Source of the DNA: Promerops cafer
Taxonomy: Eukaryota > Chordata > Aves > Passeriformes > Nectariniidae
Reading direction: 5' to 3'
DNA: 64,000 nucleotides
Assembly: GCA_013398275.1 (NCBI GenBank)
Contig: VZSE01013216.1
Coordinates: forward strand, 3,186,337-3,250,336
Position numbers and translations under genes: made by a program. Below are positions 43,771 to 55,193 of this stretch, piece after piece. Within the stretch, counting starts at the first letter, position 1. Each line of letters opens with the position of its first letter. The notes beneath the pieces were generated by a model, which was not told where the DNA came from, did not search any database, and worked only from the letters and a program-made list of their open reading frames with translations.

Positions 43771-43776
43771 TATAAG
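43771..43776 (+). promoter_or_regulatory. TATA-like box
   Basis: TATAAG within CCCTTTATAAGGGG, 104 bases downstream of a CCAAT pentamer (43667-43671) and 290 bases upstream of the start codon. CpG-island promoters often lack a functional TATA box, so this may be incidental. The surrounding CC-(A/T)7-GG is one base too long for an SRF CArG box. Confidence 0.4.
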
Positions 43777-43870
43777 GGGAGTGACTTCTTTCCGCCCCCT
43801 CCCCAGGCCGCTCCCTGCCGGCTGCGCGGAAGCAGGGCCGGGGTATCTCGGCGGCCGCAGGTCGCAGCCC

Positions 43871-43933
43871 GGGCGGCGGGCGGACCCGTGAGGGCGGCGG
43901 GCGGACCCGTGAGGGCGGCAGGCGGACCCGCTG
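43871..43933 (+). repeat. Three tandem copies of a 21-bp GC-rich unit in the inferred 5' UTR
   Basis: Units at 43871-43891 and 43892-43912 are identical (GGGCGGCGGGCGGACCCGTG plus A). The third, at 43913-43933, differs at a few bases. The repeat lies between the TATA-like element and the start codon, so it would be transcribed as structured leader. A short GGAC tetranucleotide run follows at about 43984-44000. Such units commonly vary in copy number. Confidence 0.92.
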
Positions 43934-44065
43934 CGGCGGGGCCTGGGCGAGCCCATCGCGCCGTGCGCGCAGGGAGGGAGCGAGGACGGACGGACGGACC
44001 GACCGGCGCGCGGGCGGGGGGAGCCGCCGCCAGCCGGGTGCGCGGCAACCTGATCCCGGTCCAAC

Positions 44066-44130
44066 ATGGTCGCCGCTCACGCCTCCCATTCCTCGTCCTC
44101 CGGCGAGTGGATCGCGTGCCTGGATAAAAG
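44066..44130 (+). CDS. RAPGEF4: RAPGEF4 (EPAC2A) coding exon 1, residues 1-21 and part of 22
   Basis: This exon starts the cAMP-regulated guanine-nucleotide exchange factor EPAC2, which activates Rap1 and Rap2 downstream of cAMP. The peptide begins MVAAHASHSSSSGEWIACLD, nearly identical to the mammalian EPAC2A N-terminus as I recall it (which has Ala at positions 7 and 13). The start codon has A at -3 and G at +4, a strong initiation context. The exon ends AAAAG with donor GTATCG, which is weaker than consensus, and splits codon 22 after two bases (AG|G, Arg). Reading through the donor would give an open frame to 44701, so intron retention would produce a 211-residue unrelated extension. The segment precedes the first cyclic-nucleotide-binding domain. 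Confidence 0.95.
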
Positions 44131-46681
44131 GTATCGGTATCTTCCCAGGAGCGGCTGCGGAGGGATGCTGTGTGTATGCATGTATATGTATGTGTGTGTG
44201 TCTGCGCTGACACCCCCCATCCCCGCTCTCCATCAGATCCTGCCTTACATAAGGAGCGTGCAGGTGGGAAGCAAAACGCCTGGGGGAAGCCAGGGCGGCG
44301 GGCAAGGGATTGTTGCTCCCCGCCGGGAAGATACTGCACGTGGTGGAGGAGGGGGAGCTCTGGGGCGGGGAGAGGGCCTGGGGCTGCCAGCCGGGGACCC
44401 GCTCTATCGGCCATGGCAGACCCGCTGCATTCTGCCCTCTTCCGCCCTCACCTGCCCTCACGGCGCCCCAGCGCACCGGCCGCTGCCTCCCCTCCGCTCG
44501 GCACACCGCCCCCGCCTCCCGCAGCGGCTGCATAGCCCCCGCCCAGCATCGTCGCAGGGCGGGCGGGAAAGGACAAGCCCCTCTCGTCCCCGCTGCGGCG
44601 CCCCGGGGCCCGCGGTTGTCCCCCGGGTGCGCGTCAGGTGCAGGCGGGCGGCGGCACTGCGTTGGGGGAGGCACGGCTGGCTGACGTGTGCTCAGAGGTG
44701 ATGTGCGCGCTGCCAAAAATATGGGCAAATTATTACTTAAAAAAAGTAACATTAAAAATTCTCTGGAATGCTTTCTCTCGGGTGCTGCAGCCCAATGTCG
44801 AGTCGCGTGGGGGGTGGTTTGAACGCCCTTTGCTGTATTCATACCTTTGATTCTTGGATTAGTTCCGAAGTCATTTAATGTGTGAACACTCACTGTGTCT
44901 CCTGTGGTCTAGGAATTTAGTTAACAAAAATGTAGACGATAGATACCCTATGCAACTCAACCACCATCAGAGAGAATTCGCACATGTGGTGTATGGCAGT
45001 TAGCTGAGCATCCTGAGCCGGCTTTTGACAGGTGGTACCATTTGCGGATGTGCTGTGGAGAGAGCCCTTTGTGCATATAGAAGGGACCTTCCCCTTCTCA
45101 TAGTTTCTCCCCTTTTCAGGTAACTCCTAGTCTTGTAGGACTGCACTTCTGATTAGGTTTTCCTTAACAGTCCAGGTAGCAAACTGTAAGTTAATGGAAC
45201 TTTTGGGCTAGACACCTACCACAGACACTGGTCTCTATTCTCATGTGTTCTCTCACACCAAAAACCATCTAACCAGGAAATTTCCATGTTGATGGTATCT
45301 TTACCGAATGGTAGGCAAAGTATTTTTTACATAACTATTATTTCTATAAATCTGGTCACATTTATGAATTCAGTTAATTGTTTTAATTGGATTCAGATGC
45401 AAACTTTTAGGGATGTACAGCATGCACAACTGCTAAAGATCCCCGGATTTCATACCTGTCTATGGCATCTTGTGTTTTTCTCTGATTTAAATGTAACCTT
45501 CAGTGCCTTAACAGACTGGAAGAATGGATCACAGGGCAAAGCCTGTAACTTCACTGGCCTGTTGTGCTAAGAATGTTATGATCTTTGCCTAATAGTGTAT
45601 AAATTAAGTAGGAATGGGCTTTCCAAGGACATATTATACATACTGAGCCTTTATAACCTTGTCATCCTTGTTATTCTTGCATCATTTATGTTTAAAAAAC
45701 CTGAAATAATGTGTACTGGGTAGTATCTCAGACCTGTTCCTCCCACAGATTTGAATGTAAATTCAGATTGAAGCTACATAACATAACAGCAACATACTTA
45801 AATCAGGATTTGGTTTTTTAATTCAGTGTAACATGTATTTGAGATGCAAGCTATGTTTGCTTAGTAGTAAACAAGGGATCCCTTGTGAGCATGCAGACAG
45901 GCTAGAATAAAGAATTGATATTCTGAAGGAATTGTTGTAGACTAAATAGAGAAAATGCTTGTCATCCTCTATAACCATTGATTATGTAAAAGATAATGGG
46001 ATATAGATTTATAATCAGGCAATATTATAAATACAGTTGCATTATGATGCTATTTCATTTTAAAATATATTTTTGTGAAATTGGTAAAACTTACACTGTC
46101 TTCTGTATACATTTCTCCTTTGCTTTTTATTTGTAACAAATCCGTAGGAATATCACCATTTTCATGTAGTTTGCATCTGAAAAAAAATCATGGACATACA
46201 CTGCAGTTCCAGTTGGCTTGTATGCTTTGTGTTTTCTCTCTGTATAGTGTGTGACTAAGCTGGTATATACTTGGATCAAGTCTTTGTGGGGATATAACAG
46301 CAGAAGGCACGGCAGTGGATGTGGCAACTCAGAGACAGAGCTGTATAGACATATATGCCTAAGTGCTTTCTAACTCTCATGTGAGGGTGCAGTCTTCTGA
46401 GAGTGATGAATAACAGATTTATCTTTCCACATCATGCACCTCATTTTCTAGTCCAGTGCAAAGCTGCAGTCTTTGATGAATAATAAAAAAGCCTTCTCCT
46501 TTCCATGTTTTCTTAGAGAAACAAAATAATTGTTTGTAGGTCTGTGCATTTTATCCAGTGTGTGAATTCAGATTAAATCCTGGTGAGAGCAGGAGTTGTA
46601 TTTTAAACAAGCTGTTTTATTCTTTGCTCTCTGGCTTATGCATTTGCAGTGTCAGCTTCCATTTGTTACATGTGATTGCAG

Positions 46682-46872
46682 TAAGCCACACACTTGTGCC
46701 ATGTGCACAAGTGTGTGACTTATGTGCCACTAAATTTGAATATATCATGTCCTAACAGGCATGTGCACATACTGCCTTGCTCTGGTTGGCTATGAAAATG
46801 TTTATACACACTGGGGTAATCACTTTCTCTTCCTCTTAATACCTGTTAGGACATGATATATTCAAATTTAGT
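46682..46872. repeat. Adjacent inverted repeats: 18-bp hairpin followed by a perfect 31-bp inverted repeat
   Basis: The first structure pairs 46682-46699 with 46705-46722 (18-bp arms, one mismatch, 5-nt loop), with the core CACACACTTGTGC / GCACAAGTGTGTG. Six bases later, 46729-46759 is the exact reverse complement of 46842-46872 over 31 bp, beginning ACTAAATTTGAATATATCAT, around an 82-nt spacer. The 10-mer CATGTGCACA occurs both in the first hairpin loop/arm (46700-46709) and at the inner edge of the second left arm (46760-46769). No transposase or known TE family is recognised. It may be a small non-autonomous palindromic element, or the product of replication template switching. Confidence 0.9.
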
Positions 46873-49782
46873 TGGTGGTCTTGTGAAGTGGCTGCACGAT
46901 TGGTATGTTAATGTACATCTGTAAGTTTTCTGTTTCACCAGATGATACTGGAAACATGTCTAAACTCTCGTTGCCTGAGTTCTTTCTGACATGTTGTTAG
47001 GATTTGATCTCTAAAATCCTGTACTCTGAGCAGATTAGATTTCTTTTATAGCAAAACTCCATATTCCAGCAAAGGAATAAAAAATGACAAACCAGCTAAT
47101 TGAAATTGTACCCTCAAAGTCAGGTGTTCACCAGATATTTTCCAAATACAAGTATTTTTCTTATCTAGCAGGACATCTGTTTTTGCCTGCATCTTACAAT
47201 TTGCTGCATTTAACAAAGCTTATCATTCTAATGATACTTCCTTTGTGCTGTATTTTCTGCACTGTATTTGGCATGATCACTGTTTCTGCTGCTTTATCAA
47301 TATCCTGAACTGACTTTCCCTTTCGTCTTCGAATTCATCAGTTGTCAAAATGCGTGCAAGTGTAAATCTGTAAAACTTATTTCATTGTTGCTGTAAATTT
47401 TAAGTTTTCACTAGCTCTAACAATGCAGATCCTAAATAGGGAAAGGTGCATTTGGCATGGTGTTATTGGTGAATAGTTGTGGCCAGAGTTTAAATTGAGG
47501 GATATCATCACTTGCATATTGTTCAATTACAGATTTCATTTGCAGCGTATCTCAGAGTCTGTCTTCCTATTAAAGTGCTTTTAATGTTTATTATGAAGCC
47601 ACAGTGCTGGTTAATGTAATTTCATCTGGATTTACTTCTGTCAAATGGAATTTTAACTGTCCTGAGTTCCAGTTTATGTTTATAAAATTTGGAGGCTTAA
47701 TTCAATAAGATTTAGCCACATCTTGGTTACAAAGCATGCATAATATGTAAAGATTTTCACAGATGAAAGAACATAATTCTGCATTTTGATTTCTCTTGAA
47801 TTATTCTGTCTTTCTAGACAGCACATGAAGGTGGAAATCTATTTCCTGCTAGATCTGTATTGTTCAGGTAGTGTATTTTTAACTTGAGATAAGTATTTAT
47901 GAATATAATTAGTTAATAAATACATCTTTTGTCATCCCGCTGTATATACAGATCTAAAAATTGACGTTTTGGAAGGATGCATAATTTATGCATCAGGATA
48001 TGTAAAAGAAATGAGCACACTTGGTTGCTCTGTTTAACTCTCCAATAATTTTTCAGTGTATTGATCGAACTTAGTTAATCGAGTAATATGATAATGAGGT
48101 AGGTAAAGGAGAGGCCCCTATATTTGTCTTTGTTTGGTCCTCACTAAAGGAGACAGAACTCAACTATAACAAATGCTGTCTGACTGCAGCTGGCAGCCAG
48201 TCAGTCTGCATTTAACTGTCTGGTCATTCAGTACCTGCATAGATCAGATTTATCTACATTATTTCTTGTGCCTTATGTAGCAGGACCTGAGAGGTTATCA
48301 CAGGGATTCTGGCTGTAGGTAACAGTAGTAATTTATTGAAAACTAAGCATGAGCAATTTTACTTGTGTTGCTCTTTTTTTTCCCTAAACTCCAGAATGAT
48401 TTGGGTGTGTTTAGGGAACAGTGTTTAAATAAAATTCTATTTCCTGTTTGTCAGAGGAAATGAGAGCTGGAATCCCAAGTTCTCTTAAAATGACATTCAA
48501 CAGAAAATAATAATAATTTGATTATTGTTTAAAAGCCTCATGATGAGGCTTTTCCCATGACAAGGGAAAGAGGATTTGAAATGTGAGTTTTGAAAACAGA
48601 TTTGGTAATACTCCTGTAAAAAGTGAAAAGTGCCTCTTGGTGGGAGTTAATTACCTTCTGATGCTATTGAAGTAAACCCTTACCTGGAAAACTACTTCAG
48701 ATTAAAGGTAACTTCATTTATTGTTAGTATTTAAGTGCCTTACTACAGCTCTAAAATGCTTTGATAGATCACTGGTATTCCACTCTTAAACTTTCCTTTC
48801 TCGAAGAGAAATTAAAAGTTAAAGAGCCTTACAGCACTGTGTGGAGGAGAGAGTTTCACTATTGTCGTGCTCTCACTAAGGGAAGATGGTCTATTGGTAC
48901 TGATATTTTTCTGCATCCTACAGCATTGTTTTTCTGCATGTCAGGAAAGGTCAGAAGAAAGTACAGGGAGCATAGAGAAATGATCTGGTTTTAATTGGCA
49001 TTCCTTGGTGCTGTCTCCTTGCTCATGTTTCACAGCTGAATATATTTTAAAGTACTGTTAAATTCACTGAATGGTCTGTGGTAGTGGTTACTGGTACTTT
49101 CCAGCTCGTAGTTTGCCTTTGCATCTTTGCATTGATGCTTTGGTTTTAACCCAGCAATGAACTCATTTTGTTTGTCTGTTCTAGTGTTTTTAGCTATTTT
49201 CTACAAACAATCTCAACAGTGGAAGAAATAGATCCATCTGCTCATCTTTCGTGGGCTGTTCATTACTGTCTGAATTGAAATACTGCCTTTTAAAAAGTTA
49301 GAAAGATCAAGGAAAGGAAATTCAATGCTTTCATTCAGTTAGAGCACGATTCAGGTTTTTAAACACATTTTATAGAAATAAGCATTTTAAAATTCTAGAG
49401 GCATCTTGGCAAAGAAGGTAAAACCACATATATTCTGTTTTTTCTTTCTCAAATGTCAAACCCAGTGTGAGGAAGAACCTAAAGAAAAGGGCGTATGGTA
49501 ACATAAAGTAATAGGTTATAGTTGGATTAAGTTACAAAAGCAAACAAAAAAACTCCTACTTGTTTCTTTCTTCTAGGTTAACAAGTCTTTCATAACATCC
49601 TACATAAACAGTCAAATACTTAATCTTAAAACCATCAAAATAGGTTCTTTTATAAAGCTATATGTATTACATGTGAGCAGAAATACTTTGCCCAGGTTGT
49701 GTATGTAAAGAATTGTAACAGATACCCTCTGTCTGTATTTGAACTTTGAGCTTGAGTAGTTTGCATTTAAAAATACCAAAGA

Positions 49783-50388
49783 GAATTATAGAATGGCTTG
49801 GGTTGGAAGGCCCTTAAAGATTGTCTCATTCCAACCCCTCTGGCCATGGGCAGGGACAGCTTTACTAGACTAGGTTGCTCAGGGCCCTAGCCAATCTGGC
49901 CTTGAACATTGCCAGGGATGGAGTATCCATAGTCTCTCTGGGCAAACTGTTCCTGTGCCTCACCACCCTCAGAATTTAAAATTTATTCCTAATATCTAAT
50001 TTCAACCTGCCCTCTTGCAGTTTAAAACCAATGCCTCTTGACCTGTCACTACATGTCTTGTCCTTCTCTAGCTTTCCTTTAGGTACTGGAAGGTGCTCTA
50101 AAATCTCCTTGGAGCCTTCTCGTCTCTCCCAGCCTGTGTTCATAGGAGAGCAGCTCCAGCCCACTCATCACCTTCATGCCCCTCCTCTGCACTTGCTCCA
50201 CCAGGTTCGCGTCCTTATTATGTTGGGGGTTCCAGAGCTGAATGTGGTGCTCCACGTGGGGTCTCATGAGAGCAGAGTAGGAGGGGAGGATTATCTCCCT
50301 GGACCTGCTGGCCATGCTGCTTTTGATCCTGCCCAGGATGTAGTTGGCTTTCAGGGCTGCCAGCACTGCCAGCTCATGTTGAGCGTAA
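49783..50388 (-). mobile_element. CR1 LINE 3' fragment, antisense in intron 1
   Basis: About 600 bases follow the reverse complement of an avian CR1 3' end. On the minus strand the frame at 50366-50079 encodes the C-terminal part of the CR1 reverse-transcriptase polyprotein, with recognisable ASRSREIILPSYSALMRPHV, VEQVQRRGMK and GLELLSYEHRL segments. The 3' UTR follows toward 49783, ending in CCATTCTATAATTCT. It is 5'-truncated and its reading frame breaks after the recognisable part, so it is inactive. Retention of a readable peptide makes it younger than the other CR1 copies here. It lies antisense to RAPGEF4, the usual orientation tolerated in introns. Confidence 0.95.
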
Positions 50389-53300
50389 CAGCCTTATGAG
50401 GATAGACTTCAGGCAGATTTTCTCAGACATTGTCAGGAAAATTGTATTATCTCTATAAAATATGCTTCTAAAATCTTCACATCCAAATAAAGGGAAAAAT
50501 AATCTTTAAAAAATGCCTTATTGACATAATTGAATAGAAATGTGTAACTAGCATTGATGCTATCACTTGTATATGTATGTTTATGTGATGTTGTATTGAA
50601 GAAGCAGAAGATAGATGATGTCTTGTGTGAAAACATTACTGCCAGCTAATCACTTACTATGCTCTGAAGGGGCAAATTAGTAATATAAATAGGAAGGCAT
50701 TTTGGGGTCAAACAAAGCGGAAAGGCTTGTAGGGTAGTGAAAATAAATTACTCTTGCTTTTTATCCTGTCCTAATAATTTATTAGGTAGCCCTGCTTTGC
50801 AACTCTTGAAGTGCCCCCTTGGCTTTGGCTACAGTGAAATGACATGTCAGCACAGTTTGACTTAAAATTTATTTTAAATTGGGTGGAGTGGTCTAGGGAG
50901 GAGGTGCTTCACTGGGATGGAGTCAAGAAGAGTAGCCTTGCTTTAAAATGCTTTTACTCTAGCTCATACATCTACCAAATGAGAGCTGAAGAATCTTAAT
51001 TGATTTAATGTATTTGTTCATGCTTTTAGATTAACCTATGTTCCTAATTCCATACATTGGTCTTGAGATTTCAGAAATGGATACAGGACAGAAGCTTTTG
51101 CAGAAAATCCGGTGGTAGCTGAAGACTCACTGAAATGCATTTTTTGACTTTGTTTGCTCATGGATATGAGATGGTAATTCTGCAGCATCAGCAGTGAAGG
51201 GATACTTCAGTAGCATCAGCATCAATGTGATGGAACAGAACAGAAATAAATCTGCACCAGCAGTAGTTTAGCAGAGGAGGGCTAAGCTCAGTGAGATAAG
51301 TGGTGATCACAGAACTGACTTTAGCTACTCTGATGAGGCATCTGGAAAAGTCTTTCCAAGGGCTTTTGGAGCCATATTGGGAGTGTAGGGATATTCCTTG
51401 GGATTGACTTTTGCAGCTTATCTTCATGTTCTGGGGAATGGTTCCTTTCTGGATTAATACCATTGCCTTTTTCAAGTGTGACTACAGTGAAAATAAAGCT
51501 TGGATACTTCTCCATCTGCCATCAATAGTACTTTTCTATTAATAGATTGAATCATTGATGTTCTAAGGACTATATTATAACATTAGCTGATTAAATATTA
51601 CTCCAAACTATGATTTACAAAAAACAAGTTTACAGTAAGATAGCTGTGATGAAGAAATAAATTTGTTGTTCTGTCCTGTTGATGTTCCAGGTTAGGCAGT
51701 TTATACTTAGGAAACAGAAAACAAAATTTGGCATCATAAATATGTTAATGTTAAGTTAATGATAATTAATGTCAAGGTAATGATAATTGCAAGTTACCAT
51801 GATGATAGTTTTATTAAAAGATGCTTTGTAGAAAGTGGTCAGACTTTGCCTGAGTTTTGCAGACCTGTGGAAAAGCAGTTAATTGATGCCATGGTACATT
51901 TTTCTCAGTAACTAATACTTGGCTTTTGAAATTGGATTCATTGCTATAGATTATAAACAGTAGAAATGAGTTTGAGTGCTACTAATACTGTTATGCTGCA
52001 GTCTGAAATTTTACACAGGCAAAATTTCGCACGCTCCTAAGGCCAAGAGCCACCTCAGCTTGGGAGACCTGTTGTTAATTCCTTGCTCCTTAACACTGAG
52101 GAAATTTCCCAGGAGCTCTGAAAAAAAACCCAAAGGATCCAACTTGTTGTCAAACAAGTTGGATTCTCGTTAATTTTTATGACTAAGAATTCATGATCTT
52201 AACCAAATAGCTAAATCTTGAACTGGATGATTTTCTGAGAATGATCTCACCTTTCTGACTTACTGGGTTTTGCTGTTATTTTTGAGAGTCTGTGAATTAA
52301 GGTAGTTAGTGTTTCAAGAGTTAGTGTCGTTTGGGTAGTGATCTTGTATAAGTAGATTGTAAATCTGTTTGCAAGCTGCACCTCCTAATCTTCTTAAAAG
52401 GATTTTGACAAGAGAGTTAATACTTATTAGTACTTGTCAGCTATTGCACAGTCAAGAAAAAAAGAAATGGGTGAAAATCTTATTTGAAATATTTCAAAAG
52501 AGAGCTATTGTAGTTGATTGTAGTTTGAAGTGGTAAGAGGATGTCACTGTGATGTAGAAGCAAGTGCATACACCAGAGAATTATTATTCTCATCTGTAGT
52601 TAATAAGGGTAAATTGGAGTATAAATGAGGATAGAGATTTAATCCCTCCTGGACATAATTCAATAAGAAAGATGAGATACAGAGATTCAATGCAAGTAGG
52701 ATCTGAGTTTCTTCACTGAGACAAAGATTTGGGTTCCTTAAAGTCTTTGATTTCAAAGAGGAATCTTTAAAAAATATTGTTGGAAGGAGTGCTTACACTG
52801 TGGGTATAACAACAAGGTGAATAAAGATACGTATTTGTGAACTTAGTCTTTGTTCATTGTAGCTACCTGACTTCTGTTCATTACAAGCTCGTCCACTGGT
52901 GAAAAGGACATTTTTGTCAGTAAAATTAACTCTCAACGCTTGAGTGAGTGATAGGTCTAATGATTACTGACAGTTGTGTCTCTTTGTTATGCCATTATAC
53001 ATAAATAATTTCTGCATCTCATCTAGCATGATGTCCTAGGAAGATTGTTTCTTTCTGTCCTTAGTGGTTTGCATTTAGTCCGTTACCATTTTTTTTTTCC
53101 TAATGCTGTCAGCTAGTGTTTGGCTTACCTGCTGATTCATAATGTTTGATAATCACATTTAAAGTGTGCTACAGAGCTAATTCACTTTATTTTCATAAAT
53201 ATGTAGTAGTTCAGCAGCTGAACCTGCTGAACTGCTGGTCTACGTGCTACTTTGTTGCAGAAAGTTCTACAATTTTATTTTTCCTGAAATCTTGTATTTT

Positions 53301-53971
53301 TAAAAAGGTGCTACTGTAAAAGATTTTAAATAATTTAAATATTTGAGTTAAAACTTGTGATTGTTACCAATGAAAAATTAAGATTCTTGCTTGCATATTT
53401 AATTTGTCCAACACTAAGAGACAAACTTTGTGGAAGAGAATATTCTTACTAAAATTGTCCTTCCTTGGAAGTGAGAAGAGGAAAGTCAGTTTATAGTCAG
53501 TAAAATGCAGAAGAGAAGCTTGGATGTAGGAGTTACTGTTGGTATCTAATGCTTTCCACTTAGCCAGATAGAGAACATGTTTTGGGCACTGATTCCACAG
53601 ATCTCTTGTGTGTTTGGACATCTGTTTGTTACTGTTTTCTTACAAACCTAAAACTATATATCATTCTAAGATGTTTAGGATAAGGACTGTATCATCATAT
53701 ATACTTTTACAGTGATGCTGCATCAAGACTTTGGTGCTAAGTGGGCTTCTGGACACTGCTGGTGTTGAAATGATAAGAATCATGCTCAAGTTGATAAAGG
53801 GCAGTTGTTAGGATGTCTTGGAAGGACTTCATTATGTAGTTGTAAAATGCATTTTAATTTGTTTATATTATGGTGTGATATTTAATGCAAACATTTTTAA
53901 GTTCGGTGCATGCAGGTGGGGATGTTTCTCTGATTAAGCCCTTGAGAATATTTTCTTTTGTTTTCTTGCAG

Positions 53972-54114
53972 GCCTCTGGAACGTTCTAGTGAAGATGTAG
54001 ATATAATATTTACACGACTGAAAGAAGTGAAAGCTTTTGAGAAATTTCATCCAAACCTTCTCCATCAGATATGTCTCTGTGGATATTATGAAAATCTGGA
54101 AAAAGGAATCACAT
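53972..54114 (+). CDS. RAPGEF4: RAPGEF4 coding exon 2, residues 22-70 (split codons at both ends)
   Basis: This 143-nt exon completes Arg22 and encodes RPLERSSEDVDIIFTRLKEV, then KAFEKFHPNLLHQICLCGYY and ENLEKGIT, ending one base into Leu70 (T|TA). It covers the N-terminal helical part of the first cyclic-nucleotide-binding domain (cNBD-A), which packs against the regulatory lobe of EPAC2. The acceptor has a strong pyrimidine tract (TTTTCTTTTGTTTTCTTGCAG). The donor ACAT|GTAAGA has an unusual T at -1 but a good intronic side. The sequence appears unchanged from mammalian EPAC2 as far as I can recall. Confidence 0.97.
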
Positions 54115-55193
54115 GTAAGACAGCTTCATATGATTATGTATTTTATGTGGATAAACTTGGGGGTTAGACTGTGATTGTCTTTAGGAGATTGATGAGAGCA
54201 GAATCAGTGGAATGTTTACAGTCACAGTCACGAGGCAAGGCAGGACTAAAGTGCTGCTTGCTCTACAAATGCAATATGTAGTGAATCTATGGTAACAAGG
54301 CATACACTAGGATGTAAGACTCTACCACTGTTCTGTTGAAAGATTACAAGCCAGTCATTGGACTTAAGCCTCTTTCTTCCCCTGTGAATGTATTATTGAT
54401 CGCTTTTGCCAGTGCTTTGTGCTGTCCAGGGCAAAGGTGTATCATCGAGGTACATCACTGATAGTGTGTGGTTTCCAGGCACCCTGGCTAGCACAAGCCA
54501 GACCTGCAGAGCTGCAAACTGCTGTGGGGTGCAACAGCTGCCTCCACTGGCAGCCCGTGGGCCAGATGTAGGTGGACACCTGTGCTTGGTCTGTGAAGCT
54601 GAGATGGAAATAAGTAGTAGTCCTGTGATGGGAATGCATGCCAGGGGAACAGCTGATGAAAACCTCTGGTATTAGTAAAGTCTCAGAAACACCTCAGGTA
54701 AATCTGGCATGCAGCACTGGGGTTTGCTTGGAGTAACAGGGGTTTTGATGCTGTGTAATCACACAAAAATCACATATCAAAGTCTTGCAGTTGCTGTTCA
54801 GCCAGAACTCTTACTGAATTCAGTGGTAGTTGTTTGCACTGGAGGATTATGAATTTCAAAGGGACATTGTTCAGAAAATCTTTTTCTTTGTTTGTTTTGT
54901 TTCTTTGGTTGGTTAATTAACTGAGAGAACACTAGAACAGAAGCAAACTGGGGAGAAGAGTGAAGCAGTTCTATGTGCTTTCATTGTTTCCTTAGGTTAT
55001 TGACTAGTTTACTAAAATATGTGCTTTCCAGTGTCATTGGAAATATTACTGTAATAGTAAAGAAGTAATCCCATATGGCAAATTGTGTAGTGCCAGCAGT
55101 GACTGCAGTATTGCAGTAATATGTGAGGAGATGCTTATTACTGTTGCTAAACTGAAAGTGATAGCTCTTATTTACAAGATTTCATCTTTCCAG
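54115..55193 (+). other. RAPGEF4: RAPGEF4 intron 2
   Basis: A short 1079-base intron with GTAAGA donor and a TTTCATCTTTCCAG acceptor. An 89-codon frame at 54406-54675 in a slightly GC-richer patch has no recognisable family and is not annotated. No repeat family is recognised. Confidence 0.93.

Larger units (their letters stand above)
43550..44700 (+). promoter_or_regulatory. RAPGEF4: RAPGEF4 (EPAC2A) promoter region and CpG island
   Basis: GC and CpG content rise sharply from about 43780 to 44700 around coding exon 1. Upstream elements include a GC box GGGGCGGGG at 43573-43581, a CCAAT box at 43667-43671 and a TATA-like TATAAG at 43771-43776. The spacing suggests a start near 43800 and a 5' UTR of roughly 265 nt, which is inferred, not seen. 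Between the TATA-like element and the start codon there is no ATG, so no upstream ORF should compete. Within the downstream half, in intron 1, are another GC box at 44362-44370 and a half-CRE TGACGT at 44682-44687. Because shorter EPAC2 isoforms use downstream promoters, this one should serve the long EPAC2A form, which is mainly neuronal and endocrine in mammals. Confidence 0.85.
44131..53971 (+). other. RAPGEF4: RAPGEF4 intron 1
   Basis: A 9841-base intron with GT at 44131 and a TTTTGTTTTCTTGCAG acceptor ending at 53971. Its first 570 bases continue the CpG island and may hold promoter-proximal elements. The rest is AT-rich, with an inverted-repeat cluster at 46682-46872 and an antisense CR1 insertion at 49783-50388. 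No further coding sequence is supported; frames inside are short and unrecognised. Confidence 0.9.

Noticed and set aside
43766..43781. SRF CArG box at CCCTTTATAAGGGG
   Set aside because: There are seven A/T bases between the C and G blocks where six are required; a TATA-like reading is more plausible.
43468..44127. 219-codon plus frame overlapping the RAPGEF4 start codon
   Set aside because: It is in a different frame from the recognised exon 1 peptide. Its start codon lies upstream of the likely transcription start, and the repeat-derived AAGGPVR content is compositional.
43682..44893. 403-codon minus-strand frame across the CpG island, plus shorter minus frames inside it
   Set aside because: GC-rich DNA has few stop codons. 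The frame lies opposite RAPGEF4 exon 1 and the promoter, is Pro/Arg/Ala-rich with no domain, and is explained by composition.
45500..45520. REST/RE1 half-site near TTCAGTGCC
   Set aside because: Only a partial left half matches; the right half is absent.
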